A stretch of 64,000 nucleotides of DNA, from the NCBI RefSeq assembly GCF_014269035.2, contig NZ_JABWRP020000015.1, positions 1 through 64,000 on the forward strand, in the 5' to 3' direction. Source of the stretch: Pseudomonas vlassakiae (lineage in GTDB: Bacteria; Pseudomonadota; Gammaproteobacteria; Pseudomonadales; Pseudomonadaceae). Positions 52,183-60,633 of the stretch are shown piece after piece. Each line of letters opens with the position of its first letter. Within the stretch, counting starts at the first letter, position 1. The position numbers and the translations under genes are program-made. A model generated the notes under the pieces. The model had not been told where the DNA came from, did not search any database, and saw nothing but the letters and a program-made list of their open reading frames with translations.

Positions 52183-53124
52183 ATGCTCCAGTGGTCGCTA
52201 TTGATCCTTGGGTTGCCGACGGCCAACGCCACCGAGCGAATGCGTGCCTGGAGAACCCTTAAAGCCTCTGGCGCAGCAGTGCTGCGTGATGGCGTATACC
52301 TGCTGCCAGAAACTCACGTGGGCCGAGATACCTTCGAAGCCGTGGAGCGTGATGTACTGGCCAGCAACGGCACAGCGTTTCTGTTCTCGCTATCTGAACC
52401 TGAGGAACGCTTCAGCGGGCTGTTCGACAGGAGCGATGAGTACACCAGGCTGATGGAAGACGTTGCCGGCAGCCGGGCTGAGCTCACGCCGGATAATGCG
52501 CTTCACGTTGCACGGCAGGCACGCAAGCTCAGAAAGGCCTTTGGCCAGTTGGCAGCAATCGATTTCTTCCCGGGCCTGCTCAAGGCTCATGCCGACGCGG
52601 CCCTGCAAGACCTTGAGACCGCTATCAGCCGGGCGCTGTCCGCCGATGAGCCGCGTGCGCACGACGAAGCCATCACTCGACTCAGCCGCACCGACTACCA
52701 GGGACGACGATGGGCAACCCGAAAACGCCCCTGGGTGGATCGGTTGGCCTGTGCCTGGCTGATCCGTCGCTTCATCGACGCTGACGCCCAATTCATCTGG
52801 TTGAACCATCCCGGCGACTGCCCAAGCGATGCACTGGGCTTCGATTTTGATGGGGCCAGGTTCAGCCACGTGGGCCAGCGGGTTTCCTTCGAAACCCTCA
52901 TCGAGAGCTTTGCCGTGCAGCAGCCAGGCCTGGCACGCCTGGCCGGCATCATTCACTACCTGGATGCAGGCGGCAATCAACCTGCCGAGGCAGCCGGTAT
53001 CGAGCGTGTCCTCGCAGGCTTGAGAGCGAGCATTGACGATGACGATCAACTGACCGTGGTCGCCGGGGGCATCTTCGATGGCCTGCTGGCGGCTTTTGCA
53101 AGTGAGGAATCGCAACATGGTTGA
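52183..53124 (+). CDS. chrB: Chromate-responsive regulator/resistance protein
   Basis: 313 aa from ATG 52183. N-terminal winged-helix-like part (WSLLILGLPTANATERMRAWRTLKASGAAVLRDGVYLLP) and the C-terminal ChrB domain KRPWVDRLACAWLIRRFIDADAQFIWL, ...HVGQRVSFETLIESF, IIHYLDAGG. No clear ribosome site before the ATG, so leaderless translation is possible. Overlaps chrA by 8 bases; ChrB senses chromate and controls chrA in other bacteria. Confidence 0.92.
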   Translation: MLQWSLLILGLPTANATERMRAWRTLKASGAAVLRDGVYLLPETHVGRDTFEAVERDVLASNGTAFLFSLSEPEERFSGLFDRSDEYTRLMEDVAGSRAELTPDNALHVARQARKLRKAFGQLAAIDFFPGLLKAHADAALQDLETAISRALSADEPRAHDEAITRLSRTDYQGRRWATRKRPWVDRLACAWLIRRFIDADAQFIWLNHPGDCPSDALGFDFDGARFSHVGQRVSFETLIESFAVQQPGLARLAGIIHYLDAGGNQPAEAAGIERVLAGLRASIDDDDQLTVVAGGIFDGLLAAFASEESQHG

Positions 53125-54487
53125 CACCCCCTCAGCAGTAAGCGAGCAGCCGCCATCGCAAGCGACCCGGCAGCCGATCGGCCTGTATGAAGCCTTCCTG
53201 TTCTGGCTCAAGTTAGGCTTCATCAGCTTTGGCGGGCCTGCCGGGCAGATCTCGATCATGCACCAGGAGCTGGTCGAACGCAGGCGCTGGATCAGCGAGA
53301 AGCGTTTTCTGCACGCGCTGAACTACTGCATGTTGTTGCCCGGCCCCGAGGCCCAGCAGCTCGCCACCTATATCGGTTGGCTCATGCACCGTAGCTGGGG
53401 CGGGGTGATTGCCGGCGCATTGTTCGTGCTGCCTTCGCTGTTCATCCTGATCGGCCTGTCCTGGGTCTACGTTGCCTTTGGCGAGGTGCCGGTCGTCGCA
53501 GGGATCTTCTATGGCATCAAGCCCGCGGTCACCGCGATTGTCGTCCATGCCGCCCACCGGATTGGTTCACGAGCCCTGAAGAATGGCTGGCTGTGGGCCA
53601 TGGCCGGCGCCTCGTTCGTGGCGATCTTCGCGCTCAACGTGCCGTTCCCGCTGATCGTGCTGGTGGCCGGCATCATCGGCTATGTGGGTGGTCGCTTCGC
53701 CCCAGGCAAATTCGTGATCGGTGGCGGTCATGGTGCGGCAAAAGACAGTTATGGTCCGGCGCTGATCGATGACGACACCCCAACGCCAAAGCATGCACGT
53801 TTCAGATGGGCTCACCTGGTACGCCTGCTGCTGGTCGGCGCAGGGCTGTGGGTGCTGCCCATGGGGTTGCTGACGCTGTCGTTTGGCTGGGACGGCACCC
53901 TGACGCAGATGGGCTGGTTCTTCACCAAGGCCGCACTGCTGACCTTTGGCGGCGCCTACGCGGTGCTGCCCTATGTTTATCAGGGAGCGGTTGGGCATTA
54001 CGGCTGGTTGACCCCCACCCAGATGATCGATGGCCTCGCTTTGGGCGAAACGACGCCAGGGCCACTGATCATGGTGGTTGCCTTCGTCGGATTCATCGGT
54101 GGGTACGTGCATCCGATGTTCGGTGCGCAGCACCCGTTCCTTGCCGGTGCAGTCGCGGCGAGCCTCGTCACCTGGTTCACCTTCCTGCCGTCGTTCATCT
54201 TCATCCTTGCCGGAGGCCCGGTAGTGGAATCGACCCACAACGAGATGAAGTTCACCGCACCGCTGACAGGCATCACGGCGGCTGTAGTGGGGGTGATCCT
54301 CAACCTCGCCCTGTTCTTCGGCTACCACGTGCTTTGGCCAACGGGCTTCAATGGGGCGTTCGACTGGCCGTCCGCAGTGATTGCGCTCAGCGCTGCGATT
54401 GCTTTGTTCAGGTTCAGGCGCGGTGTGATCCAGGTGCTGTTCGCCTGCGCACTGGCAGGCCTGGCGGTGCACCTGTTGCGCTCATGA
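53117..54487 (+). CDS. chrA: Chromate efflux transporter
   Basis: 456 aa from ATG 53117. Long-chain (two-domain) CHR protein: repeat 1 opens FLFWLKLGFISFGGPAGQISIMHQELVERRRWIS and LNYCMLLPGPEAQQLATYIGW, repeat 2 opens GWFFTKAALLTFGGAYAVLPYV and LGETTPGPLIMVVAFVGFIGG. Exports chromate or sulfate-like oxyanions across the inner membrane. Translationally coupled to chrB. Confidence 0.94.
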   Translation: MVDTPSAVSEQPPSQATRQPIGLYEAFLFWLKLGFISFGGPAGQISIMHQELVERRRWISEKRFLHALNYCMLLPGPEAQQLATYIGWLMHRSWGGVIAGALFVLPSLFILIGLSWVYVAFGEVPVVAGIFYGIKPAVTAIVVHAAHRIGSRALKNGWLWAMAGASFVAIFALNVPFPLIVLVAGIIGYVGGRFAPGKFVIGGGHGAAKDSYGPALIDDDTPTPKHARFRWAHLVRLLLVGAGLWVLPMGLLTLSFGWDGTLTQMGWFFTKAALLTFGGAYAVLPYVYQGAVGHYGWLTPTQMIDGLALGETTPGPLIMVVAFVGFIGGYVHPMFGAQHPFLAGAVAASLVTWFTFLPSFIFILAGGPVVESTHNEMKFTAPLTGITAAVVGVILNLALFFGYHVLWPTGFNGAFDWPSAVIALSAAIALFRFRRGVIQVLFACALAGLAVHLLRS

Positions 54488-54498
54488 AGGCTGAGGAA

Positions 54499-54531
54499 AC
54501 TTGCGGCGGCCCAGCCCAGGTCGTCGCAAGT
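54499..54531. terminator. Weak hairpin between convergent chrA and fasciclin genes
   Basis: ACTTGCG (54499-54505) / CGCAAGT (54525-54531), 19-nt loop, in the 52-bp convergent gap; no T-run. Confidence 0.3.
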
Positions 54532-54539
54532 CGGCCTAC

Positions 54540-55100
54540 CTACTTGGGCATCAGCACCGTATCAATGACGTGGATTACGCCGTTGGACTGCTTTACATCG
54601 ACGATAGTAACCGCTGCCTTGCCGCCTTTGGCGTCCCCCAACCAGAGTTTACTGCCGTGCAGCATCACGGTGAGCGGTTCACCCTGGACGGTAGTCAGGG
54701 TGGTTTTGCCCCCCTGCATCTTGGCCTCGTCCATCAGTTGCTTGGCCGTGTGAGTACCGGCTACGACGTGATACGTCAGGATCTTCGTGAGGTCGGCCTT
54801 GTGTTCAGGTTTCACCAAGGTGTCCACCGTACCTGCCGGGAGCTTGGCAAATGCTTCGTTGGTGGGCGCGAAGACGGTGAACGGGCCTTTGCCGTTGAGG
54901 GTGTCCACCAGGCCGGCGGCTTTGACGGCTGCCACCAATGTCGTGTGATCCTTGGAATTGACCGCGTTTTCGACGATGGTCTTGTCCGGGTACATCGGTG
55001 CGCCGCCCACCAGTGGCAGGTTTGCGGAAAAACCATGGGATGCCACAAGGCACAGGGCGACCAGGCAGGTTGTTGCGAGGCGTTGAGCAGAGCTGAACAT
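54540..55100 (-). CDS. Secreted fasciclin (FAS1) domain protein
   Basis: 186 aa from ATG 55100 with GAGGAG upstream; a longer start would be ATG 55175. Signal peptide ending SHGFSA. One FAS1 domain: IVENAVNSKDHTTLVAAVKAAGLVDTLNGKGPFTVFAPTNEAFAKLP, LTKILTYHVV, and VIHVIDTVLMPK. In mycobacteria the SigK-controlled MPT70/MPT83 are secreted FAS1 proteins; here the gene follows an RskA/SigK-like pair on the same strand (74-bp gap), which matches that logic. Confidence 0.88.
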   Translation of the reverse strand: MFSSAQRLATTCLVALCLVASHGFSANLPLVGGAPMYPDKTIVENAVNSKDHTTLVAAVKAAGLVDTLNGKGPFTVFAPTNEAFAKLPAGTVDTLVKPEHKADLTKILTYHVVAGTHTAKQLMDEAKMQGGKTTLTTVQGEPLTVMLHGSKLWLGDAKGGKAAVTIVDVKQSNGVIHVIDTVLMPK

Positions 55101-55174
55101 GATGCGTCTCCTCGATTCTTCGACCCTTCGAATGAAGGTGAAAAATATACGGAGCAGCCGGGCAAACGGATGCA

Positions 55175-55882
55175 TTACAGCGAAGATATTTTTCCTTGAG
55201 CGATTACGGGGCCGGTGGGCAGGCCGGTAGGTGAGCCGCTTTCAGGCTCTAGCGATACGGCTAGCACGGCGCCATCGCCCAGTGATGCGGCAAATTCCGC
55301 TGGGATGGCCAGGTCTGCGGCCGCATTCGAAGGAAGCAGGCCCAGCGAATGCGGTTTGCCATCCTTGCCGATCAACCAGGCTTGGGCGCTGCGGCCCTTC
55401 CAGTACGAGGCACGCGTCGGCACAAACAGCACGGCGCGTTCGCCAGGTTGAACCGTTGCGGTAAACAGGACATCGCCGTCACTTTGCTCAAGGCGGGCGA
55501 GCAGGGTTGTCGCTACCCTGTGCCCGGGCATGCCGAGGTTGAAGACGGCAACGATCAAACCGGCAGCCAGCGCCGCAGTAGTCCAGCGCCAAAAGCCGAC
55601 AGAGTGCCAGCCGCTGCGACGGGCCTGCTGCCGTGAAGGCTCATTGCGGAACAGTTGCGCCTCGATCCGCTGCCAGGTGCGGTCAGGCGGGCTCGCCTCA
55701 GGCACCTGACCCAGCCAGCCCTCGAACTGGCGCTGCCACGCTGCCACTGCGGCTTGCATGGCTGGGTCACGCGCGACCAGCGCTTCCACCTCTTTGCAGG
55801 CGTCGCGGTCAAGCACGCCCAGTACGTACTCGGCGATCAACAGATCGCGATCATCGTCCGGGGGAAGTTCGTGTTCGCTCAT
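55175..55882 (-). CDS. Membrane anti-sigma factor, RskA type
   Basis: 235 aa from ATG 55882, overlapping the sigma gene by ATGA. Cytoplasmic zinc-less ASD (LIAEYVLGVLDRDACKEVEALVARDPAMQAAVAAWQRQFEGWL), a single TM (about 106-125), and a C-terminal periplasmic RskA domain (ATVQPGERAVLFVPT, SLGLLPSNAAADLAIPAEFAA). Holds the ECF sigma until cleavage or a redox signal. Confidence 0.9.
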   Translation of the reverse strand: MSEHELPPDDDRDLLIAEYVLGVLDRDACKEVEALVARDPAMQAAVAAWQRQFEGWLGQVPEASPPDRTWQRIEAQLFRNEPSRQQARRSGWHSVGFWRWTTAALAAGLIVAVFNLGMPGHRVATTLLARLEQSDGDVLFTATVQPGERAVLFVPTRASYWKGRSAQAWLIGKDGKPHSLGLLPSNAAADLAIPAEFAASLGDGAVLAVSLEPESGSPTGLPTGPVIAQGKISSL

Positions 55883-56454
55883 AGGCCAAGGCATGCACGC
55901 AGTCTGAGGAGCCCACGGCGAATCCAGCTTTTCACTGTCCCGAGGGGAACGCTGTGCCGCTCAGCCAGTTCAGCGTAGGAACAACCTTCGAAAAATGCCA
56001 CGCGAATGTAGCGCTGCTGGTCCTCTTCCAGTGTTGCGAGGCAGCGTTCCAGCGCACTGCCTTGGTGATCTCGCTCGACGCTGTCCACCACAGAATCCTG
56101 CATGGGCCACTGCGCGAGGGTTTCGAGGGGTTCGTGGATGTGCCGGGAACGGCGTCTGTCGATTGCTTTGTGTCGAGCAATCGAAGCCAGCCAGGTGCCA
56201 GCACTGGCTAGCGCCGGATCGAAGCTGGAGGCTTTTAGCCAGACGCTGGTGTAGATTTCCTGAAGGGCCTCTTCTGCCTCGGCGCGGTTGTTCAGGTAAT
56301 ACAGGCAGATACCGAACAACTTGGCCGAGGTGGCGCGGTACAGCGCCTCGAATGCCAGACGGTTGCCCGTGCCGCAGGCCAACAGCAGCACGTTCTGCGC
56401 CGCAGCTTGCGGCGGGTCGGCATGATGACTTGTGATGTCAGCGCTGATGGCCAA
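55879..56454 (-). CDS. ECF sigma factor, SigK-like
   Basis: 191 aa from a TTG at 56454 with AGGAG eight bases before. Region 2 (AFEALYRATSAKLFGICLYYLNNRAEAEEALQEIYTSVW), region 3-like linker and region 4 (EEDQQRYIRVAFFEGCSYAELAERHSVPLGTVKSWIRRGLLRLR). Heads the operon with anti-sigma and fasciclin. Its promoter target in the operon upstream gap was not identified. Confidence 0.9.
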   Translation of the reverse strand: MAISADITSHHADPPQAAAQNVLLLACGTGNRLAFEALYRATSAKLFGICLYYLNNRAEAEEALQEIYTSVWLKASSFDPALASAGTWLASIARHKAIDRRRSRHIHEPLETLAQWPMQDSVVDSVERDHQGSALERCLATLEEDQQRYIRVAFFEGCSYAELAERHSVPLGTVKSWIRRGLLRLRACLGL

Positions 56455-56524
56455 TGTGCAGTCTCCTGAAGGCGCTAAACAACCTTAGCCCGGATTTTCA
56501 ATTGCCGGCGGCTGGCTGCTGGTT

Positions 56525-58024
56525 TCAGCCGATGTGCACACCATTGCGGCCTGCACCTTTGGCCTGGTACAGCGCCTGGTCGGCGCGCACGAGCAGGTCG
56601 TGGTAGCTGTGCAGTTCACCACCCTGGGTGCAGGCGATGCCAATGCTTACGGTGACCCGGGCAAACGGGCTTTGCTGGTGGGCGATAGGCTCATTGCTCA
56701 GGCATTCGAGCATTGCCTGGGCAACAATGGCCGCGCCAGCGCTGTCGGTGCCGGGCAAGATCGCCGCGAGTTCCTCGCCGCCATAACGGGCCAGCAGATC
56801 GGGAGGGCGACGCATGCAGGCCGCCAGCCGTTTGGCCACCTGTTGCAGGCAGGCATCACCCGCCGGGTGGCCATAGGTGTCGTTGTAGCGTTTGAAGTGG
56901 TCGATATCGATCATCAGCAGGCTCAGCGGGCCAGCGCTGCGCTGGGCCCTGCCTGCCTCCTGGGCCAGGGCCTGGTCGAAACTGCGGCGGTTGGCCAGTC
57001 CGGTCAAGGGGTCGTGCATGGCCAGGCGTTCAAGCTGCTGGTTGCTGTCGAGCAGTTGCTGCTGGGCCACCCGCAGGTCATCCTCGGCCAGGTTGCGTCG
57101 GCGCATGGCGCGGATCAGCAGCCAGCCGATGGTGCCGGTCAGGCCCAGCAGCGCGCACACCACCAGCACCGACAGTTGTGCCTCCATCCGCCAAGCTGCC
57201 AGGGCTTCATGCTGCCCCAGGGCGACGGTGGTCACCAGCGGCAGCTGATCGCTCCTGCGAAACGCATACAGGCGCTCGACACCGTCCAGGCTGGAGGTGA
57301 ACGAGGCGGTACCGACCGTTTTGTCGACCAGGTACTTGGTGTAGATCGGCGATTGGGAGAAGTTGCGCCCCATGTCCTGCTCGCGAAACGGGTAGCGCAC
57401 CAGCAATGTGCCGTCGGTATAGGTCAGCCCGATGGCGCCATCCCGGCCGACGTCGATCTGGCCGAACAGGTGCAGAAAGTTCTCGATCCCCAGCGTGACT
57501 GCCACCACGCCGGCGAAATCGCCGTTGGCATCATTGAAGCGACGACTGATGGTAATGACCCATTCCTGGTTGGCGCGGCTGCGGATGGGCGGACCGATGA
57601 ACGACTCGCGCGAAGGGTCGTCGCGGTGATGGATGAAGTAGGCCCGGTCACTGCTGTTGGCACCGACCGGGATCGGGCGATTGGACGACATCAGCCAGCG
57701 CCCGTCCTGCCCGTAGATGGTGATACCGCTCATCTGTGGCATCAGCGATTGTTGCCGGTTGATCAGCTGGCTCAGCCGTTCGATCTGTGCCGGCCCGCTG
57801 CCTTCGGTTTCCAGGCGTTCCACCAGGCCGAGCAGGATCATCGAACTTTGCCGCACGATGCCTTCGGAATAGGTGGAAAGCGCCTGGGTGAGGTTCAGGC
57901 CATGGGTGTTGATGTCTTCCAGTGCCTGTTCACGAGAAGCCATGACCTTCCATAGCGTCAACGAAGCGAGCGAGCAACCAATGACCGTTAGCAAAAGGAC
58001 AACGAGGTGAATGTCACGCTTCAC
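56525..58024 (-). CDS. Membrane diguanylate cyclase with CACHE sensor
   Basis: 499 aa from GTG 58024. TM near 7-28, periplasmic double-CACHE region (about 30-275: GITIYGQDGRWLMSSNRP, SDRAYFIHHRDDPSRESFIGPPIRSRANQEWVITISRRF, YPFREQDMGRNFSQSPIYTKY), second TM about 282-305, then GGDEF domain with DPLTGLANRRSFDQ and an active GGEEL motif (RYGGEELAAILPG) near residue 415. No RxxD I-site was searched quantitatively. Signal unknown. Confidence 0.92.
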   Translation of the reverse strand: MKRDIHLVVLLLTVIGCSLASLTLWKVMASREQALEDINTHGLNLTQALSTYSEGIVRQSSMILLGLVERLETEGSGPAQIERLSQLINRQQSLMPQMSGITIYGQDGRWLMSSNRPIPVGANSSDRAYFIHHRDDPSRESFIGPPIRSRANQEWVITISRRFNDANGDFAGVVAVTLGIENFLHLFGQIDVGRDGAIGLTYTDGTLLVRYPFREQDMGRNFSQSPIYTKYLVDKTVGTASFTSSLDGVERLYAFRRSDQLPLVTTVALGQHEALAAWRMEAQLSVLVVCALLGLTGTIGWLLIRAMRRRNLAEDDLRVAQQQLLDSNQQLERLAMHDPLTGLANRRSFDQALAQEAGRAQRSAGPLSLLMIDIDHFKRYNDTYGHPAGDACLQQVAKRLAACMRRPPDLLARYGGEELAAILPGTDSAGAAIVAQAMLECLSNEPIAHQQSPFARVTVSIGIACTQGGELHSYHDLLVRADQALYQAKGAGRNGVHIG

Positions 58025-58176
58025 GTTAGTACCTGAGAGAAGTCCGGATTTCGACGTTGGCGCTCAATGGCGGAAGGCCATGGCACATAGCCATTCCTGG
58101 CATGCAGCAAGAATACCGTGGAGTCGAAGCGAACCGCAGCAGTTATACATCGTGTTGGTGCATCTCGTTGGGCTGG

Positions 58177-59091
58177 CTAAATCTCCAGCCACTGCCCATA
58201 CAGTCTGGGCAATTGTTCACGCACCCAGCAAACAAATGCCTCGACCTGCGGCGCCAGGTGCGATCGGCTGGGGTACAGCACTGATACGGGTCTGGGCGGC
58301 GGACGGTAGGCTTGCAACACCTCCGTCAGCGTGCCGTCCGCCAGAAACCGCTCCAGCACGATGCCAGGGGCTTGGAGCAAGCCGAAGCCCGCTACGCCAC
58401 ATTGAACATAGGCATTGGATTCGTTGACCGTGATGCCCTGACGGCTGATGAAGGAATGCTCCTGACCGGCATCCATGAAGTGCCACGCCAGTGGGCGCTG
58501 GTTCTGCCCGGAAATAAAGGTCACGCCGAGGTGCGCGCTCAGCTCCTCCAGGCTTTTCGGCTCGCCATGTTCGCGCAGGTAGCGCGGCGCCGCGCACGTC
58601 ACCATGGTAGCCATGCCGATACGGGCGGCCACCAGGCTGGAGCTGGGCAATGGCCCTATTCGCAGCACGCAATCTACGCCTTCTGCGACCAGGTCGACGG
58701 TCCTGTCCGTGACCCCAAGCGCCAACTCGATGGCAGGATGCAAATCGGAAAAAGCTTTCAATCGCTCTATCAGCGCAGGCTGCGAAAACGCGGTGGGGAT
58801 ATCAACCCGCAATCGACCGCGCAAGGTCGAACCTGGCGACGAGAACATCGTCGAAGCAGCCGCCACGTCTGCAAGAATCTGCGTAGCGCGCGCGTAGTAC
58901 TTTTCTCCTTCTGGGGTGAGCCTGACTGTACGGGTGGTGCGTTGGAACAGCCTCACCCCCAGCGAGGTTTCCAATTCCTGAATTGCCCGGGTGACTTGCG
59001 GACGGCCAATCTGCATGGCGTCCGCTGCGCGGGTAAAACTGCCGAGTTCGGCTAGCCGGGTGAACACTTGCATGGACTGGAGCAGTTCCAT
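58177..59091 (-). CDS. LysR-family regulator
   Basis: 304 aa. HTH MQVFTRLAELGSFTRAADAMQIGRPQVTRAIQELETSLGVRLFQRTTRTVRLT, substrate domain RLRVDIPTAFSQPALIERLKAFSDLHPAIELALGV, GVAGFGLLQAPGIVLERFLADGTLTEVLQ. Divergent by 160 bp from the MDR gene at 59252; likely its regulator. Confidence 0.88.
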   Translation of the reverse strand: MELLQSMQVFTRLAELGSFTRAADAMQIGRPQVTRAIQELETSLGVRLFQRTTRTVRLTPEGEKYYARATQILADVAAASTMFSSPGSTLRGRLRVDIPTAFSQPALIERLKAFSDLHPAIELALGVTDRTVDLVAEGVDCVLRIGPLPSSSLVAARIGMATMVTCAAPRYLREHGEPKSLEELSAHLGVTFISGQNQRPLAWHFMDAGQEHSFISRQGITVNESNAYVQCGVAGFGLLQAPGIVLERFLADGTLTEVLQAYRPPPRPVSVLYPSRSHLAPQVEAFVCWVREQLPRLYGQWLEI

Positions 59092-59251
59092 CGCGTCTTC
59101 TCAAATCGATTGTTTGTTGCCGGTTTGGCTGATGTGCAAAGTGTGATTGTTGCCTCTGAAAATAACAATCCTTTGCCTGGCGTGGCATTTATCGAGCCTC
59201 CCTTCGTTGGGAAGATGTCGCCAGTGGCACACACCAACTGGAGACAGGCAC

Positions 59252-60262
59252 ATGAAAGCATGGCTTTTGAACGATTTCGGGCTGGATAATCTGGCACTCG
59301 GCGAAGTCGACACACCCACCCCCAAGGCAGGCGAGTTGCTGGTCAAGATCGGCGCCGTTTCGCTCAATTATCGTGACAAGGCCATCGTCGAGGGCTTTTA
59401 CGAACCTCACCTGGTACCCAAGCCATTGATACCGGTCAGCGATGCGTCGGGCACAGTGGTTGCCGTGGGGGAGGGCGTCAGCAGGTTCAAGGTGGGCGAC
59501 CGTGTCAATTCGCATCTGTACTCGCGCTGGATCGACGGTGAGCCAGGGCCTGACGAACCGGCCTACTGCTTCGGCATGCCGCTGCCAGGTGGCCTGGCCG
59601 AATTCATGATCATTGATGAGCAAAGCGCTGTGCGTGCCCCAGACAACCTGTCCGACGAAGAAGCGTCAACGCTGCCGATTGCGGCACTGACCGCATGGTA
59701 TTCGTTGGTCGACTATGGCCAGGTCCAGCCCGGCCAGACGGTACTGGTGCAGGGCACCGGCGGGGTATCGATTTTTGCCGTTCAGTTGGCCACTGCACTG
59801 GGGGCCAAGGTGATCGTCACCTCCAGCAGCGATGCGAACCTGGAGGCGGTGAAAAAGCTCGGCGCGGTGGCTGGCATCAACTATCGGACCTACCCGCGCT
59901 GGGAGGAGGAAGTCCTGAAGCTCACCGCTGGCAAAGGCGTCGACTTGCTTCTGGATGTGGCAGGTGGGGAGGGCCTGAACCAGTCTGTTCTGGCAACCAA
60001 GGCCGCCGGCAAAATCGCCCAGGTTGGTTTTCTGACCGGTCAATCCACATCATTGGCCCTCATGCCGCTTATCTTTCGACAGACCACGATACGGGGCATC
60101 GCCGTGGCGCCGCGTTCATCGTTCGACCGCATGAACGCATTCCTCAACGAACACGCGATTCGTCCGGTGATCGATCGGGTCTATTCGTTCAACGAGGTGC
60201 ACCACGCGTTCGAACACCTGGCGAGGGGCGCCTTCGGCAAAGTCGTCATCAACGTCTCCTGA
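59252..60262 (+). CDS. NAD(P)-dependent MDR alcohol dehydrogenase/quinone reductase
   Basis: 336 aa from ATG 59252 with GGAG nine bases before. GroES-like part MKAWLLNDFGLDNLALGEVD, SLNYRDKAIVEGFY, VPVSD-like LIPVSDASGTVVAVGEGVSRF; cofactor motif VLVQGTGGVSIFAVQLATAL. No structural-zinc Cys set. Controlled by the divergent LysR. Substrate unknown. Confidence 0.86.
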   Translation: MKAWLLNDFGLDNLALGEVDTPTPKAGELLVKIGAVSLNYRDKAIVEGFYEPHLVPKPLIPVSDASGTVVAVGEGVSRFKVGDRVNSHLYSRWIDGEPGPDEPAYCFGMPLPGGLAEFMIIDEQSAVRAPDNLSDEEASTLPIAALTAWYSLVDYGQVQPGQTVLVQGTGGVSIFAVQLATALGAKVIVTSSSDANLEAVKKLGAVAGINYRTYPRWEEEVLKLTAGKGVDLLLDVAGGEGLNQSVLATKAAGKIAQVGFLTGQSTSLALMPLIFRQTTIRGIAVAPRSSFDRMNAFLNEHAIRPVIDRVYSFNEVHHAFEHLARGAFGKVVINVS

Positions 60263-60296
60263 CCCAGTGGACCCCGCCGCGCAGGTAAACCTCACC

Positions 60297-60480
60297 CTAC
60301 CTGCGCAAGGTTTCGAATAGAAATGTCCTGAACCACCGATTGCCGGCATCGGCATCGTAGGCAGCATGCCAGTGAACCGTGGATTCGACCCCCGGCATCT
60401 CCACCGGCAAGGGATAGATGACGAAGTCTTCGGAATGGTTCAGCGCACGGGCCACGCCTCGGGGAGGGTGACCGTCCAGC
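60297..60480 (-). pseudogene. LysR-family regulator, C-terminal relic
   Basis: The minus frame ending at 60297 reads ...ALNHSEDFVIYPLPVEMPGV then ESTVHWHAAYDADAGNRWFR, TFLFETLRR, the end of a LysR substrate domain (xPLPxExPxxxSTVHWHxxxDxDPGNRWLR). Upstream of about 60480 the frame has no LysR homology. It abuts an HxlR tail on the opposite strand. Confidence 0.7.
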
Positions 60481-60481
60481 C

Positions 60482-60601
60482 GGTATGCCTGAGGGTCTCG
60501 AGTACGATCTGACGCCTTTGGGTGAGCAAGCGGCGACCCATGTCGCCGCGCTTGCCGATTGGCTGGAGATGAATCTGCATCAAGTCCCCGACGCCTGCTA
60601 G
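60482..60601 (+). pseudogene. HxlR-family regulator, C-terminal relic
   Basis: The plus frame 60482-60601 reads GMPEGLEYDLTPLGEQAATH then VAALADWLEMNL, with TAG at 60599. This is the wing and last helix of an HxlR protein (PxxVEYxLTPLGxxLxPxLxxLxxWxxxN). The HTH before it is missing. Its start coincides with the end of the LysR relic, marking a deletion or recombination junction. Confidence 0.72.
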
Positions 60602-60633
60602 AGTCCCGCGATCCATCGCGAACGGTCATCCCC

